Counted from the first letter of the stretch, positions 16,175-25,823 are shown. The stretch is DNA of 45,615 nucleotides from Bacillota bacterium (GCA_012522335.1 JAAYKP010000077.1:1-45615); one strand, 5' to 3'. Made by a program: numbers and translations. Notes: generated from the sequence alone by a model not told the origin.

Positions 16175-17276
16175 ATCTGGTCGTAATCTCCGGAGGAAAG
16201 AGGCAGATTTCATTTTACTGTTTACTGCCATGACACTTTTGGCTATTGGTATTGTCATGGTCTTTAGTGCCAGTTATTATATCTTACGTGAAAATAAAGA
16301 CCCCTACTATCATCTGCGCCGTCAGGTGCAGTGGGCAGTTTTAGGTTTAGCCGGCATGCTTTTCTTTAGCAATTATGACTACTGGAAGTTGAAACGCTGG
16401 ACCAATTTAGTTTTGCTGTTTAGTTTCCTTCTGCTGGCAGCCGTTTTTATCCCCGGTATCGGCGTAGAAATATTAGGCGCCAGACGCTGGATTGGTGTTG
16501 GTTCCTTAACTTTCCAACCTTCAGATTTGGCGAAGGTAGCCATGATTATGTTTACGGCGGCCTATCTGTCACGCCGTGATATTCAGGTGCGTAAATTTAC
16601 TGAAGGCGCTCTGCCTATTCTCATTATCCTGGGTATCTTTTTTGCCCTGATTATGAAGCAGCCCGACCTGGGTACAGGGGTGGCAATGGCCGGTTCGGTC
16701 ATGCTGCTGATTTTTGTGGCGGGGGTACCGATGCAGCAGCTCTTTTTGGTTGGCGCCAGTGCGGTGCCGCTGCTCCTTTATTTAATTTATAGTGAGCCTT
16801 ACCGCCTGCAGCGCCTGATGTCTTTTCGTGATCCCTGGGCTGATCCGCTGGATACCGGTTATCAGATAATCCAGTCCCTTTACGCCATTGGTCCGGGGGG
16901 GCTCTTTGGCGTTGGCCTGGGACAGGGAAGGCAAAAAATGTATTACCTGCCTGAACCGCACAGTGATTTTATTTTTGCCGTAATTTGTGAAGAACTGGGC
17001 TTCATTGGCGCCAGTACCGTACTGATTATTTATTTTCTTTTATTTTGGCGGGGCTTTAAAATCGCTTTGTCAGCGCCGGATGCTTACGGCAGTCTGCTGG
17101 CGGCAGGCATTGTCAGTATGATTGCCCTGCAAACACTGATAAATATCGGCGTAGTTACCGGTTCTATACCGGTTACGGGGATTAACTTGCCCCTGATTAG
17201 TTCCGGGGGTTCTTCACTGCTGTTTACGATGTGCAGTCTGGGTATTTTACTAAATATCTCTAAATATGCAAAATAA
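16161..17276 (+). CDS. ftsW: FtsW/SpoVE-type peptidoglycan glycosyltransferase
   Basis: This is a SEDS-family polymerase that extends glycan strands from lipid II, acting with the class B PBP. The product has 371 residues and about ten membrane helices. Family marks are the LGIVMVFSAS-like start (LAIGIVMVFSASYYI), the GARRWIGVGSLTFQPSDLAKVA segment, KQPDLGTG and the C-terminal PVTGINLPLISSGGSS region. Its place between murD and murG is shared by ftsW and by Bacillus spoVE, and with one SEDS gene here the name is a matter of choice. Start ATG at 16161 lies within the end of murD, after AAGGGGG. Confidence 0.93.
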   Translation: MMAGRSGRNLRRKEADFILLFTAMTLLAIGIVMVFSASYYILRENKDPYYHLRRQVQWAVLGLAGMLFFSNYDYWKLKRWTNLVLLFSFLLLAAVFIPGIGVEILGARRWIGVGSLTFQPSDLAKVAMIMFTAAYLSRRDIQVRKFTEGALPILIILGIFFALIMKQPDLGTGVAMAGSVMLLIFVAGVPMQQLFLVGASAVPLLLYLIYSEPYRLQRLMSFRDPWADPLDTGYQIIQSLYAIGPGGLFGVGLGQGRQKMYYLPEPHSDFIFAVICEELGFIGASTVLIIYFLLFWRGFKIALSAPDAYGSLLAAGIVSMIALQTLINIGVVTGSIPVTGINLPLISSGGSSLLFTMCSLGILLNISKYAK

Positions 17277-17289
17277 GTAGGTGGACACG

Positions 17290-18390
17290 ATGCGCGTTAT
17301 TTTTACCGGCGGAGGAACCGGTGGACATATCTATCCGGCACTGGCACTGGCCCGCTACGTCCAGGCACATGAAGGGGCGGAAGTCCTGTTTGTAGGGACG
17401 GAACAGGGGATGGAAAAACAAATCGTACCGGCCGCAGGATTTGAGCTGCACACTATTCCTGTTATGGGACTGGAGCGGCGTTTATCGCTGCGCCTGGGAC
17501 GAGCAGTTTTTCTGGCGGCGGCGGCAGTATTGAGGGCACGGCGGTTAATCCGCTCTTTTCGTCCCGATGTTGTCGTCGGCACCGGAGGGTATGTGGCCGG
17601 TCCGGTGGTGCTGGCTGCCCGTTTGGCAGGTGTCCCCACCGTCATTCATGAACAGAACGCCATTCCCGGCCTGACTAATGTCTGGCTGTCACGTATCGTG
17701 GATCGGGTCTGTTTAAGTATGCCCGGCAGCGAGCAGTATTTTCCCAATCCCCGCAAAACTATCCTGACCGGTAATCCCAGGGCAACAGAGGCAGCCCAGG
17801 CTGCCGGAGCTTCTCCGCCGCCGCAGCCGGTGCTGCAGCCCCGGCTGCCGCTGCTGTTATGTGTGGGAGGCAGTCATGGTGCGCTAAAACTAAATGAGGC
17901 TTTTGCCGGCAGTTTAAGGCGTGTTTTGACTGAAACTAAGGCCCAGGTTGTTTATATCACGGGGCGGCGCTACTATGAAGAACTGAACCGGCAGCTGACA
18001 GAGCTGCAGCAGCAGTATCCTGAACGCCTGCATCTTTTGCCCTACCACGATCAGCTGCCGCTGCTGCTGGCGAGAGCCGATCTGATGGTCAGCAGAGCCG
18101 GAGCCACAACTTTAGCGGAACTGACAGCTTTAGGTGTACCCTGTATTGTGATCCCTTCCCCCAATGTTACCAATAACCATCAGGAACATAATGCCCGTCT
18201 GCTGGCTGACCATGATGCTGCCGTGCTCATTCGCGAGCATGAATTAACGACGACTGTGCTGGCTGCCCAGCTTGTCGCTTTATTAAATGATCAGCAGCGG
18301 CTGCAGGCTATGGCTGCAGCCAGTCAAAGGCTCGGCATGCCTGACGCCGCAGCGCGGATGACTGCGGTAATGCGTGATGTCTGCCGTTAG
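17290..18390 (+). CDS. murG: UDP-GlcNAc--lipid I N-acetylglucosamine transferase
   Basis: MurG adds GlcNAc to lipid I at the inner membrane face, giving lipid II. The ATG at 17290 was chosen because TAGGTGG (17277-17283) lies 6 bases upstream; a GTG at 17281 lies inside that site. The product has 366 residues. It begins MRVIFTGGGTGGHIYPALA, the Gly-rich loop of MurG. HEQNAIPG follows near 120, CVGGSHGALKLNE marks the second domain, and SRAGATTLAEL with a following PSPNVTNNHQEHNA is the donor-binding end. It is followed by 81 bases without an obvious promoter before murB. Confidence 0.96.
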   Translation: MRVIFTGGGTGGHIYPALALARYVQAHEGAEVLFVGTEQGMEKQIVPAAGFELHTIPVMGLERRLSLRLGRAVFLAAAAVLRARRLIRSFRPDVVVGTGGYVAGPVVLAARLAGVPTVIHEQNAIPGLTNVWLSRIVDRVCLSMPGSEQYFPNPRKTILTGNPRATEAAQAAGASPPPQPVLQPRLPLLLCVGGSHGALKLNEAFAGSLRRVLTETKAQVVYITGRRYYEELNRQLTELQQQYPERLHLLPYHDQLPLLLARADLMVSRAGATTLAELTALGVPCIVIPSPNVTNNHQEHNARLLADHDAAVLIREHELTTTVLAAQLVALLNDQQRLQAMAAASQRLGMPDAAARMTAVMRDVCR

Positions 18391-18471
18391 TATAACTGCC
18401 GCCGGCAGCAGCACACTCTCGAGCCATTTGCATACTATAAATTACGGCAAGGGTTGTGCGTGGAGGTCTAT

Positions 18472-19365
18472 ATGAAAGACGTGGCTGAGATAATTGCTGA
18501 AAAGATAGCAACGGTAAGGCTGCAGGAGCCTTTAAGCCGGCATACTTCCTTCAAAATCGGCGGTCCGGCAGATTTATACCTGGAAGCGGAGAATGTGGAG
18601 CAGCTCGTTTTTGCGCTAAGCTGTTTGCGTAAACACAAAATTCCTTATTATGTTTTGGGCAGCGGAACTAACATTCTTGTCCACGATGACGGCTATCGCG
18701 GCGCTGTCATACGCTTAGCCGGTCAGTTTCGTGAGTTTAATTTTCAACAGCGGTTGGTGACAGCCGGTGCGGCGGTACCGCTGGCAGTGCTGGCTCAAAG
18801 AGCACAGGAGCTTGGGCTGCGCGGTCTGGAATTTGCCGCCGGAATACCGGGTTCTGTGGGCGGTGCCTTAGTCATGAATGCCGGTGCGCATGGCCATGCG
18901 CTGGGAGAGCTTGTGCTTGAGGCACAAATACTTGACGCGGCGTTAACTTTACATACCTACCAGCCGCAGGATTTGGGGTTAAGTTACCGCAAGAGCAATA
19001 TTGGTCCCCCCCAGGTTGTTTGTGCTGTAAAATTACAGTTAGCAGCAGGGGATCGTGATGAGTTAAAGCGGCAGAGCCGGGATGCTTTAACATTTCGGCG
19101 GAACCGCCAACCCCGTCAACCCAATGCCGGAAGTATTTTTAAAAACCCTCCTCATGATGCTGCCGGCCGTTTGATTGAAGCGGCTGGGTTAAAAGGTCAG
19201 CGGGTGGGAGGAGCAGCCATCTCTGATGTTCATGCCAATTTTATTGTTAATGAGCAAAATGCCACGGCTCAGGATGTGATGACATTGATTACCAAAATAC
19301 AGCAGGAAGTCTGGTGTCAGTTTGGCATTGAGCTGGAACTGGAGATTCGCCTGCTCGGCTATTAA
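18472..19365 (+). CDS. murB: UDP-N-acetylenolpyruvoylglucosamine reductase
   Basis: MurB is the FAD- and NADPH-dependent enzyme that makes UDP-MurNAc. The ATG at 18472 follows TGGAGG by 5 bases; the longer frame from 18454 lacks a site. The product has 297 residues. Visible features are SRHTSFKIGGPAD near 23-35, YYVLGSGTNILVHDDGYRG in the FAD-binding domain, GIPGSVGGALVMNAGAHG, and SYRKSN in the segment where MurB has Tyr-Arg. The catalytic end contains AGSIFKNPP and GAAISDVHANFIVN. Its place directly ahead of murA couples the two enzymes that commit UDP-GlcNAc to the wall. Confidence 0.95.
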   Translation: MKDVAEIIAEKIATVRLQEPLSRHTSFKIGGPADLYLEAENVEQLVFALSCLRKHKIPYYVLGSGTNILVHDDGYRGAVIRLAGQFREFNFQQRLVTAGAAVPLAVLAQRAQELGLRGLEFAAGIPGSVGGALVMNAGAHGHALGELVLEAQILDAALTLHTYQPQDLGLSYRKSNIGPPQVVCAVKLQLAAGDRDELKRQSRDALTFRRNRQPRQPNAGSIFKNPPHDAAGRLIEAAGLKGQRVGGAAISDVHANFIVNEQNATAQDVMTLITKIQQEVWCQFGIELELEIRLLGY

Positions 19366-19381
19366 CGGGGAAGGTGGAAGT

Positions 19382-20653
19382 ATGGACAAATATATTGTGC
19401 GTGGTGGGAAAAGGTTAGAAGGTGTGGTACAGATTGGCGGTGCCAAAAACTCTATTTTGCCTATTCTGGCTGCAGTTTTGCTGAACAGAAGCAGCGATGA
19501 AGTTTTTCTGACCAATGTACCGCGCATTCGTGATGTTATCAAAATGGTGGAAATTTTGCGCAGCCTTGGTGTGGAGATCACCTGGAGCGGTGCAGATATG
19601 GCAATAAAAACCGATAATCTCACCGGTTATGTCATTGATGAATCCTTGATGCGCGAGATGCGCTCCACCATCTTTTTAATGGGAGCCATCCTGGCTCGCT
19701 TTGGTCATGTTTGTATTTCTTATCCCGGTGGGTGCGCCATCGGCCAGCGCCCCATTGATTTGCATTTAAAAGGTTTAGCGGCTTTGGGGGCACAGCTGCG
19801 GGAACAGCATGGTTATATTTATGCTTCCTGTTCACGCTTAGTCGGTGCCGATATTCATCTGGATTTCCCCAGTGTAGGGGCAACGGAAAACATTATGCTG
19901 GCGGCTGTCTATGCCCGTGGTGTTACTGTGATCAGTAATGCTGCCAAGGAGCCGGAAATTGTTGATCTGCAAAATATATTGAATAAAATGGGAGCCAGAA
20001 TCAGCGGCGCAGGGACTGATCATATCCGGATCGAGGGTGTTTCACAATTACACGGTGCGGAACATGCTGTGATCCCTGATCGTATTGTTGCCGGCACCAT
20101 GATGATGGCTGCCGCCGTCACCGGCGGGGAGATTGTTCTGGATAATGTGATCCCCAGACATTTAGATGCGGTGATAGCGAAACTGCGGGAAGCCGGGGTG
20201 CAGATCCGTGAAGAAAGCGGACGTTTAATTGTGCAGGCGCCACCCAGGCTGCGTGCTCTGGAATATGTACGCACTCTGCCTTACCCGGGTTTCCCTACCG
20301 ATTTGCAGGCACCAATGATGGCAGTTCTGACACGGGCTCAAGGTACCAGTATTATTGTGGAAAATGTTTTTGATTCCCGCTTCAAACATGTGGCTGAGTT
20401 AAACCGAATGGGAGCACAAATCATAGTTGCTTCAGACAACCGTACGGCCATTGTCCATGGTACTGAACGGCTGATGGGGGCTTCCGTGACGGCTCCCGAT
20501 CTTAGGGCGGGCGCTGCGCTGGTGATTGCCGGCCTGGCTGCCGAAGGAGAAACAGTTGTTTCCGGGCTGGAACATATCGTCCGCGGCTATGAAGATTTAG
20601 AAGGCGATTTGAGCAGACTTGGTGCTGATATTAAACGTATTAGTGAGGGGTAA
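19382..20653 (+). CDS. murA: UDP-N-acetylglucosamine 1-carboxyvinyltransferase
   Basis: MurA transfers enolpyruvate from PEP to UDP-GlcNAc, the first committed step of peptidoglycan synthesis. The ATG at 19382 follows GAAGGTGG by 4 bases and gives 423 residues, the usual length. K23-N24 (GAKNS) lies in the substrate site, and the catalytic loop YPGGCAIGQRPIDLH carries C118, the residue alkylated by fosfomycin in this family. The Cys indicates a normal sensitive type. The two-domain repeat fold is implied by conserved VGATENIMLAA and PDLRAGAALVIAGL segments. A GC-rich hairpin overlaps and follows the stop. Confidence 0.97.
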   Translation: MDKYIVRGGKRLEGVVQIGGAKNSILPILAAVLLNRSSDEVFLTNVPRIRDVIKMVEILRSLGVEITWSGADMAIKTDNLTGYVIDESLMREMRSTIFLMGAILARFGHVCISYPGGCAIGQRPIDLHLKGLAALGAQLREQHGYIYASCSRLVGADIHLDFPSVGATENIMLAAVYARGVTVISNAAKEPEIVDLQNILNKMGARISGAGTDHIRIEGVSQLHGAEHAVIPDRIVAGTMMMAAAVTGGEIVLDNVIPRHLDAVIAKLREAGVQIREESGRLIVQAPPRLRALEYVRTLPYPGFPTDLQAPMMAVLTRAQGTSIIVENVFDSRFKHVAELNRMGAQIIVASDNRTAIVHGTERLMGASVTAPDLRAGAALVIAGLAAEGETVVSGLEHIVRGYEDLEGDLSRLGADIKRISEG

Positions 20654-20674
20654 GCGGGCTGCCGGCAGTCCGCT
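20653..20674 (+). other. GC-rich palindromic hairpin after murA
   Basis: AGCGGGCTGCC (20653-20663) pairs with GGCAGTCCGCT (20664-20674) apart from one G.T pair. No T run follows, so it is not a normal terminator; it may slow transcription or protect RNA ends. Confidence 0.6.
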
Positions 20675-20706
20675 GTACCCGTGGTCAAAACAAGTGGAGG
20701 TAAAAG

Positions 20707-21483
20707 ATGGGCAAGCTGCAGCGAAGATACCGCAAACGTAAAGCACCACCGGCTGCAGAGACAGCACAATTTCGCAAACTGAAACGCTATCTGCTGCTGG
20801 TGTTTATAATTCTCCTTATTGTCTGGACAAGCATTAATTTTGTGCGCTCTGACTTTTTTAGCCTCGAGCAGCTTGATATCACCGGCAATAAGTTTACGCC
20901 GGAGGCTGAGGTGCGTGATGCTCTGCAGATAACAGAGGGAGAAAATATCTGGCAATTAAGTTTACCTGTATTGGAAGCAAGGGTAGCGGCGATTCCCCGG
21001 GTAGAAGCGGTAACTGTTACCCGCAAGCTGCCGCGCACCCTGGAGATTACAATTAAGGAGAGAAAAATGCTGGCCCTCATGCCCTTCCAGGAGTATTTTC
21101 TGGAAATAGGCTGGAACGGACAAATCCTGGGGGCCGCACAAGATACACAAAATTATGATTTGCCTTTACTAACCGGTGTGGTACCTGTCTCAGGCGCTGT
21201 CGGGCAGCAGCTGCTGACGGCGGAGATTTTAGAGCAGGTCCAGCAGTTAAGCAAGGCCTTAACAGAGGAAGGAGTGATGGTTTCAGAAATAAATCTTGAG
21301 CAGGCAGACAATCTGATTATTGTAACCATGGACGGCCTATGTGTCTGGTTAGGCGTAGACAGATTTGCCGAAAAAGCTAATATTCTGGTGCAGATTCTTG
21401 GACAGCTTGCCGGACAGCAGGCAGAAGGTTATCTTGATTTGCGGGCAGTAACGGCACCGGTATTTCATCCGACAAAAGATTAA
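20707..21483 (+). CDS. ftsQ: cell division protein FtsQ/DivIB
   Basis: This bitopic divisome protein has 258 residues. The N-terminus is short and strongly basic (GKLQRRYRKRKAPP), a membrane helix covers about 28-48, and a POTRA domain starts near SLEQLDITGNKFTPEAEVRDAL (about 56-77). A beta-rich domain follows. It connects FtsL/FtsB with the synthase pair. Assignment rests on POTRA sequence, topology and position between murA and ftsA. ATG at 20707 follows GTGGAGG with 7 bases spacing. Confidence 0.93.
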   Translation: MGKLQRRYRKRKAPPAAETAQFRKLKRYLLLVFIILLIVWTSINFVRSDFFSLEQLDITGNKFTPEAEVRDALQITEGENIWQLSLPVLEARVAAIPRVEAVTVTRKLPRTLEITIKERKMLALMPFQEYFLEIGWNGQILGAAQDTQNYDLPLLTGVVPVSGAVGQQLLTAEILEQVQQLSKALTEEGVMVSEINLEQADNLIIVTMDGLCVWLGVDRFAEKANILVQILGQLAGQQAEGYLDLRAVTAPVFHPTKD

Positions 21484-21592
21484 TACAATCAGGAAAAACA
21501 GTTAGTATAAAAAAAGGGAAAACCTAACTCTTGTTGAATAAAACATTAATGTGAAATTTGTGAGCAAGAAGAGCGGCGAGGGGGTGTTGTGT

Positions 21593-22816
21593 GTGAAACG
21601 GGACTTAATCTGCGGTTTGGATATTGGTACGTCTCATGTTCGCGCAATCGTTGGCGAAGTAAACATCGACAATTCACTCAGCATTATCGGTGTGGGGACG
21701 AGCCCCTCCGAGGGTCTGAAAAAAGGTGTTATTGTCGATTTGGATAAAACGGTAGAAGCAATCACGCACGCTATGGATGAGGCTGAGCGGATGGTGGGCA
21801 CAGCAATACCTTCCGCTTTTTTAGGTATTGTGGGCTCACAGGTAGGCCTGATTAACAACCGCGGCGTAGTAGCAGTGGCCGGTGCGGACAAGGAAATCAC
21901 GGAAGAAGACGTGGAAAGAGTTTTGCAAGCGGCTAAAGTAATTGCCCTGCCGCCTGATCGTGAAATAATTGATGTTATCCCCCGCGAGTTTATAGTTGAC
22001 GGTTATGATGGGATTCGTGACCCTGTCGGCATGGTTGGTGTGCGTTTAGAAGTTGATGCCATGATTATTACCGGGATGATTACTTCTTTGCGCAATCTGT
22101 ATCGTTGTGTAGAACGGGCAGGCATCGCCATTGAAGGGACAGTGCTGAACTCCTTGGCCAATGCAGAAGTAGCACTGACGCGTGATGAAAAAGAATTGGG
22201 CGTAGTGATGCTTGATATTGGCGGCGGTACTACCGAAATTGCGGTTTTCCAGCAGGGTCACCTGAAAAACATTGCCGTGCTGCCTGTGGGCGGTGACCAT
22301 ATCACTAACGATATTGCAGTGGGGCTGCGTACCACCTTGGTTACAGCGGAAAAAATTAAGCTGGAGCATGGTGCTGCTTCCATAAAAGCCATCGGGGAAC
22401 AGGCGACCATTGAACTGCCGCAGATCTCCGGCAAGGAAGCACGCAAAGTGCCGGCACAAGATTTAGTTTTGATTATTGAAGCCCGCCTGGCAGAGATCCT
22501 GCATATGGCGCACGAAGAACTGCTGCATTTAGGCTATCAGGAACCACTCCCTGCCGGCGTCGTCTTAACAGGCGGAGTATCTTTAATGCCGGGGATTGCG
22601 GAACTGGCGGAACAGATTTTCCAGACTACGGCCCGCGTGGCCCAACCTGGTTATGTGGGGGTGAAAAGCCCTATTTATTCCACAGCAGTAGGTATTATCC
22701 ATTATGCACAGCACACACATCTGTACGAGGCAAAGGAGTATCGTGGCCGCAGAAATGCCATACCTGGATTTTTTAATAAAGTAAAAAGCTGGTTCATGGA
22801 TATGTTTGAGTCTTAA
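21593..22816 (+). CDS. ftsA: cell division protein FtsA
   Basis: FtsA is the actin-like ATPase that ties FtsZ filaments to the membrane. GTG at 21593 was chosen since CGAGGGG (21577-21583) lies 9 bases upstream and the protein then begins [22 protein letters not shown], the phosphate-1 region of the actin fold. The open frame extends to 21551 and a TTG at 21587 is possible. The product has 407 residues. [12 protein letters not shown] is the phosphate-2 motif, and [13 protein letters not shown] the adenosine motif. The C-terminus contains [16 protein letters not shown], which reads as the usual amphipathic membrane-targeting helix. Confidence 0.95.
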   Translation: MKRDLICGLDIGTSHVRAIVGEVNIDNSLSIIGVGTSPSEGLKKGVIVDLDKTVEAITHAMDEAERMVGTAIPSAFLGIVGSQVGLINNRGVVAVAGADKEITEEDVERVLQAAKVIALPPDREIIDVIPREFIVDGYDGIRDPVGMVGVRLEVDAMIITGMITSLRNLYRCVERAGIAIEGTVLNSLANAEVALTRDEKELGVVMLDIGGGTTEIAVFQQGHLKNIAVLPVGGDHITNDIAVGLRTTLVTAEKIKLEHGAASIKAIGEQATIELPQISGKEARKVPAQDLVLIIEARLAEILHMAHEELLHLGYQEPLPAGVVLTGGVSLMPGIAELAEQIFQTTARVAQPGYVGVKSPIYSTAVGIIHYAQHTHLYEAKEYRGRRNAIPGFFNKVKSWFMDMFES

Positions 22817-22845
22817 TCTGCGCTGAGAGAAGGGGAGTCTGTCTT

Positions 22846-23895
22846 TTGATTGAGTTTGATATTGAAATGGAACAATTTGCCCAAATAAAAGTTATTGGTG
22901 TTGGTGGCGGCGGTAGTAACGCCGTTAAGCGGATGATTGAGGCCGGCTTACGCGGTGTAGAGTTTATTTCTGTGAATACAGATGCCCAGGCTCTTTACAT
23001 GACTGAATCAGGTTATAAGCTGCAAATTGGTGAGAAATTAACCAAGGGACTGGGAGCCGGGGCTAATCCCGAAATTGGGAGACAAGCTGCAGAAGAAAGC
23101 AGAGAGGAAGTTAAGGAAGCGCTCAAAGGCGCTGATATGGTATTTGTTACTGCCGGCATGGGCGGTGGTACCGGTACCGGTGCTGCCCCGGTGATTGCTG
23201 AGGTCGCGCGTGAACTGGGAGCCCTGACTGTCGGTGTGGTAACCAGACCTTTTACCTTTGAAGGTCGTCGTCGTCAAGCCGCGGCAGAAAAGGGTATTGC
23301 CGAGCTGAAGGAAAAAGTTGATACTTTGATTGTTATTCCCAATGATCGCCTGCTGCAGGTGGTTGAGAAACGCACACCAATGGTGGAAGCATTCCGCATT
23401 GCAGACGATGTGCTGCGGCAGGGGGTGCAGGGTATTTCTGATTTGATTGCTGTACCGGGTTTAATAAATCTGGATTTCGCTGATGTGAAAACGATTATGA
23501 AAGAAACGGGAGCAGCTTTAATGGGAATCGGCGTTGCTTCAGGTGATAACCGGACAGTAGAAGCAGCTAAAGCGGCCATTGCCAGTCCCTTACTGGAAAC
23601 TTCCATTGACGGCGCCCGTGGTGTGCTTTTAAATATTACAGGCAGTGCTGATCTGGGTCTCTTTGAAGTTAATGAGGCTGCCGATATTGTGGCGGAAGCA
23701 GCAGATCCTGATGCCAATATTATTTTTGGTGCGGTGATTGACGAAAGTCTGCAGGACGAGGTGCGGATTACCGTCATAGCTACCGGTTTTGATCAGCGCG
23801 CCAGTGAACGCAAGCAAATTATAGAAGAGCTGACACAAAGAACATTTAACAATGATGATATTGATATTCCAGCCTTCCTGCGCCGCAAACGCTAG
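22846..23895 (+). CDS. ftsZ: cell division protein FtsZ
   Basis: FtsZ is the tubulin-like GTPase forming the Z-ring. The product has 349 residues. The GTP-binding region shows [13 protein letters not shown] near 19-31, the tubulin signature [10 protein letters not shown] near 107-116, and VNTDAQAL. The T7 catalytic loop region is around [11 protein letters not shown]. The extreme C-terminus [10 protein letters not shown] is the conserved peptide that binds FtsA, SepF and other partners; the linker before it is very short. The start is TTG at 22846, with AAGGGGAG 8 bases upstream. An in-frame ATG eight residues on lacks a site. Confidence 0.96.
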   Translation: MIEFDIEMEQFAQIKVIGVGGGGSNAVKRMIEAGLRGVEFISVNTDAQALYMTESGYKLQIGEKLTKGLGAGANPEIGRQAAEESREEVKEALKGADMVFVTAGMGGGTGTGAAPVIAEVARELGALTVGVVTRPFTFEGRRRQAAAEKGIAELKEKVDTLIVIPNDRLLQVVEKRTPMVEAFRIADDVLRQGVQGISDLIAVPGLINLDFADVKTIMKETGAALMGIGVASGDNRTVEAAKAAIASPLLETSIDGARGVLLNITGSADLGLFEVNEAADIVAEAADPDANIIFGAVIDESLQDEVRITVIATGFDQRASERKQIIEELTQRTFNNDDIDIPAFLRRKR

Positions 23896-23909
23896 CCTAA
23901 AGGTAATCT

Positions 23910-23945
23910 AAACAGCACCGGGATGATAATGCCCCGGTGCTGTTT
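23910..23945 (+). terminator. terminator at the end of the dcw cluster
   Basis: AAACAGCACCGGG (23910-23922) pairs perfectly with CCCGGTGCTGTTT (23933-23945). The T run is short, but the 13-bp stem is strong and stands directly after ftsZ. Confidence 0.8.
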
Positions 23946-24114
23946 CTGTCCCCAGGCAAAAGATTGCAGCAAAAACCTACAAATCAGAGTGGTGAAGTGT
24001 TTATTGTTTGTTAATGGTTGCCGCCGCAAACTATGCTACACTGTTGTCAAAGCTGAAAGTCGGATGGAAGCAAAAGTCAAAATTGCGAAAAAATTTACTG
24101 GGGAGCGTGATGAG

Positions 24115-24717
24115 ATGGCAACGGTACTGTATATTAAGGCTAATGCCAAGCCTGACCACCTGTCAAGAACAATGAGGATTGCCAATGCGTTTGTGGAGAA
24201 GTATCAGGAACTGCATCCGGAAGACGAAATTATCACTTTGGATCTCTACAAGGAGAAAATTGGTTTTCTGCAGGAAGAGCAGGTGCTGAAGCATCTGGAA
24301 CCCCCGGCAGCAGGCAGCCAGGATCCGGTGCTGCAGTATGCCTACCAATTCCGTGATGCCGACAAGTATATTATTGCCGCGCCGTTTTGGAATTTAAGTT
24401 ACCCGGCTATCCTGAAAGCCTATATTGATTATATTACCGTTGTCGGTGTAACTTTTAAATACACCTCTGAGGGAGCGGCAGGCTTGTTAGAAAACAAAAA
24501 GGCTGTCTACTTTGTCACGCGCGGCGGAAACTATTCAACTCCTCCTTTTAGTGAGTTTGAATTGGGCGAAAGATATCTGCGTACCATTCTGGGCTTTATG
24601 GGCATCACCGATTTTACAACATTTGCTGCTGACGACATGGATCGGAGTGCCACAGATGTGGAAGCAGTTATTGCTGACTATATTGATAAAGCTGCACAAT
24701 TTGCCGCTGAATTCTAA
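24115..24717 (+). CDS. azoR: FMN-dependent NADH-azoreductase-like flavoprotein
   Basis: This is a flavodoxin-like quinone or azo-dye reductase (AzoR/AcpD family) with 200 residues. ATG at 24115 follows GGGAG by 10 bases and gives the proper N-terminus MATVLYIKANAKP with the FMN phosphate loop. PFWNLSYPAILKAYID near 97-112 is the family hallmark next to the flavin, and FVTRGGNYS the second flavin contact. Quinone detoxification is the probable job. The gene is flanked by two terminators and so is a separate unit inserted between ftsZ and spoIIGA. A weak promoter candidate is TTGTTA (24008-24013), 18 bases, TATGCT. Confidence 0.88.
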   Translation: MATVLYIKANAKPDHLSRTMRIANAFVEKYQELHPEDEIITLDLYKEKIGFLQEEQVLKHLEPPAAGSQDPVLQYAYQFRDADKYIIAAPFWNLSYPAILKAYIDYITVVGVTFKYTSEGAAGLLENKKAVYFVTRGGNYSTPPFSEFELGERYLRTILGFMGITDFTTFAADDMDRSATDVEAVIADYIDKAAQFAAEF

Positions 24718-24750
24718 TGGCAGGATTTGACATCTGCATATTACGCTCAA

Positions 24751-24796
24751 AACAAGTGCTGACTCGTTTGCCGGACGAGGCGGCACTTGTTTTTTG
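24751..24796 (+). terminator. terminator after the azoreductase gene
   Basis: AACAAGTGC (24751-24759) pairs with GCACTTGTT (24783-24791), with an inner CTCGT/ACGAG helix, followed by T's. Confidence 0.88.
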
Positions 24797-24816
24797 GCAT
24801 TATCACATAAACATTA

Positions 24817-24863
24817 TTCGACAACAGGGTCTGACAAATTATTAGAGGCTGATAGTTTATAAT
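24817..24863 (+). promoter_or_regulatory. spoIIG promoter with Spo0A box(es)
   Basis: TTCGACAA (24817-24824) is the exact complement of the Spo0A box TTGTCGAA. A second, degenerate copy TCTGACAA (24830-24837) follows 13 bases later. A perfect TATAAT is at 24858-24863. The best -35-like hexamer CTGACA (24831-24836) is 21 bases from it, wider than the usual 17. The Bacillus subtilis spoIIG promoter is known for a similarly wide spacer and for activation by Spo0A bound near the -35. Confidence 0.75.
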
Positions 24864-24926
24864 GGTATAGATGGATGGAGGCAAGCATATAATGTAGCGG
24901 TTTGTCCGGAAAGGGCAGGTGAGCGT

Positions 24927-25823
24927 ATGTATATCGAGGACCTCCTTGCTCTAAATTTTATGATGAATGCTTCCTTGCTGTATTTGACAGCTCGCTTAAC
25001 AGGACGGGAGGTAGCAAGAATCCGAGTTTTGGCCGGTGGATTTGTCTCGGCGCTGTACAGCCTTGCCATTTTCCTGCCGGCCTCTGCAGTTATTTTTTCC
25101 TGGGCAGGAAAAATTGTGGCTTCCATTGTGGTGGTCCTGATTACTTTTCAGCCACAGCGGCCCGTTGAATTACTTCGTTTATGCGGTGCCTTTTTCCTGA
25201 TTTCCTTTTTTGTGGCGGGAACAATCTTTGCCCTCTACTTCTTTGGCAGTGCACCGGCCACGGTTAAGGGTGGTATTTTTTATCTTGAACCACCACGGCC
25301 GGGAATACTCTTTGGCGGTGTATTTACTGCTTTTATCCTTTTATTGGTGGTATGGCACTTTAGTGAACGGCAGCGTAAAGGAAAGGATTTTGCTTTTCGT
25401 CTGCAGATTCAGGATGCCGACCAGGCAGTTACGGTACAGGCTTTAGTAGATACCGGCAATCAACTGCGTGATCCTATTTCGGGGAAACCGCTATGTGTCG
25501 CCAGTTACCGGGCACTGCGTCCGCTGCTGCCGCAGGCGCTCTGTGCAGCCTATGAGCAGGGTCAGGACCCGGTGGCAGCTTTAGGGGAAGTAGATTGTGG
25601 GGAGCCGGTACGTTTCGGGGTAGCCCTCTATCGCTCTTTAGAGCATAGTGGTATGCTGGTAACTTATCGTCCACCGCTGGTCATAGTGGAACATCTTAAT
25701 GAGAGAGAGGAGAGAAGCGATTTGGTTTTTGCCCTGACAGCCCGTCCGCTGTCGCCGGATAACAGCACCGAAGTCCTGCTGCACCCCTTTATCCTCGAAA
25801 CAATGGGAGGTGTGGCCGGTTGA
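24927..25823 (+). CDS. spoIIGA: SpoIIGA, pro-sigma-E processing aspartic protease
   Basis: SpoIIGA is the membrane protease that removes the pro-sequence of sigma-E in the mother cell after a signal from SpoIIR. The product has 298 residues. About five membrane helices fill residues 1-145, starting [14 protein letters not shown]. The soluble half carries [16 protein letters not shown] with the catalytic Asp at 175. This DTG motif is shared with retroviral-type aspartic proteases. ATG at 24927 follows GGGCAGGTGAG. The stop overlaps the sigE start, so the protease and its substrate are translationally coupled. Confidence 0.95.
   Translation: MYIEDLLALNFMMNASLLYLTARLTGREVARIRVLAGGFVSALYSLAIFLPASAVIFSWAGKIVASIVVVLITFQPQRPVELLRLCGAFFLISFFVAGTIFALYFFGSAPATVKGGIFYLEPPRPGILFGGVFTAFILLLVVWHFSERQRKGKDFAFRLQIQDADQAVTVQALVDTGNQLRDPISGKPLCVASYRALRPLLPQALCAAYEQGQDPVAALGEVDCGEPVRFGVALYRSLEHSGMLVTYRPPLVIVEHLNEREERSDLVFALTARPLSPDNSTEVLLHPFILETMGGVAG

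Noticed and set aside
20587-20955. Minus-strand frames opposite murA/ftsQ and others of 60-170 codons (e.g. 23274-23777)
   Set aside because: They lie opposite strongly conserved genes, lack ribosome sites and have no recognisable motifs.
23923-24114. Longer N-terminus for the azoreductase from 23923
   Set aside because: It starts inside the terminator stem after ftsZ and shows no family similarity; ATG 24115 gives the expected flavoprotein start.
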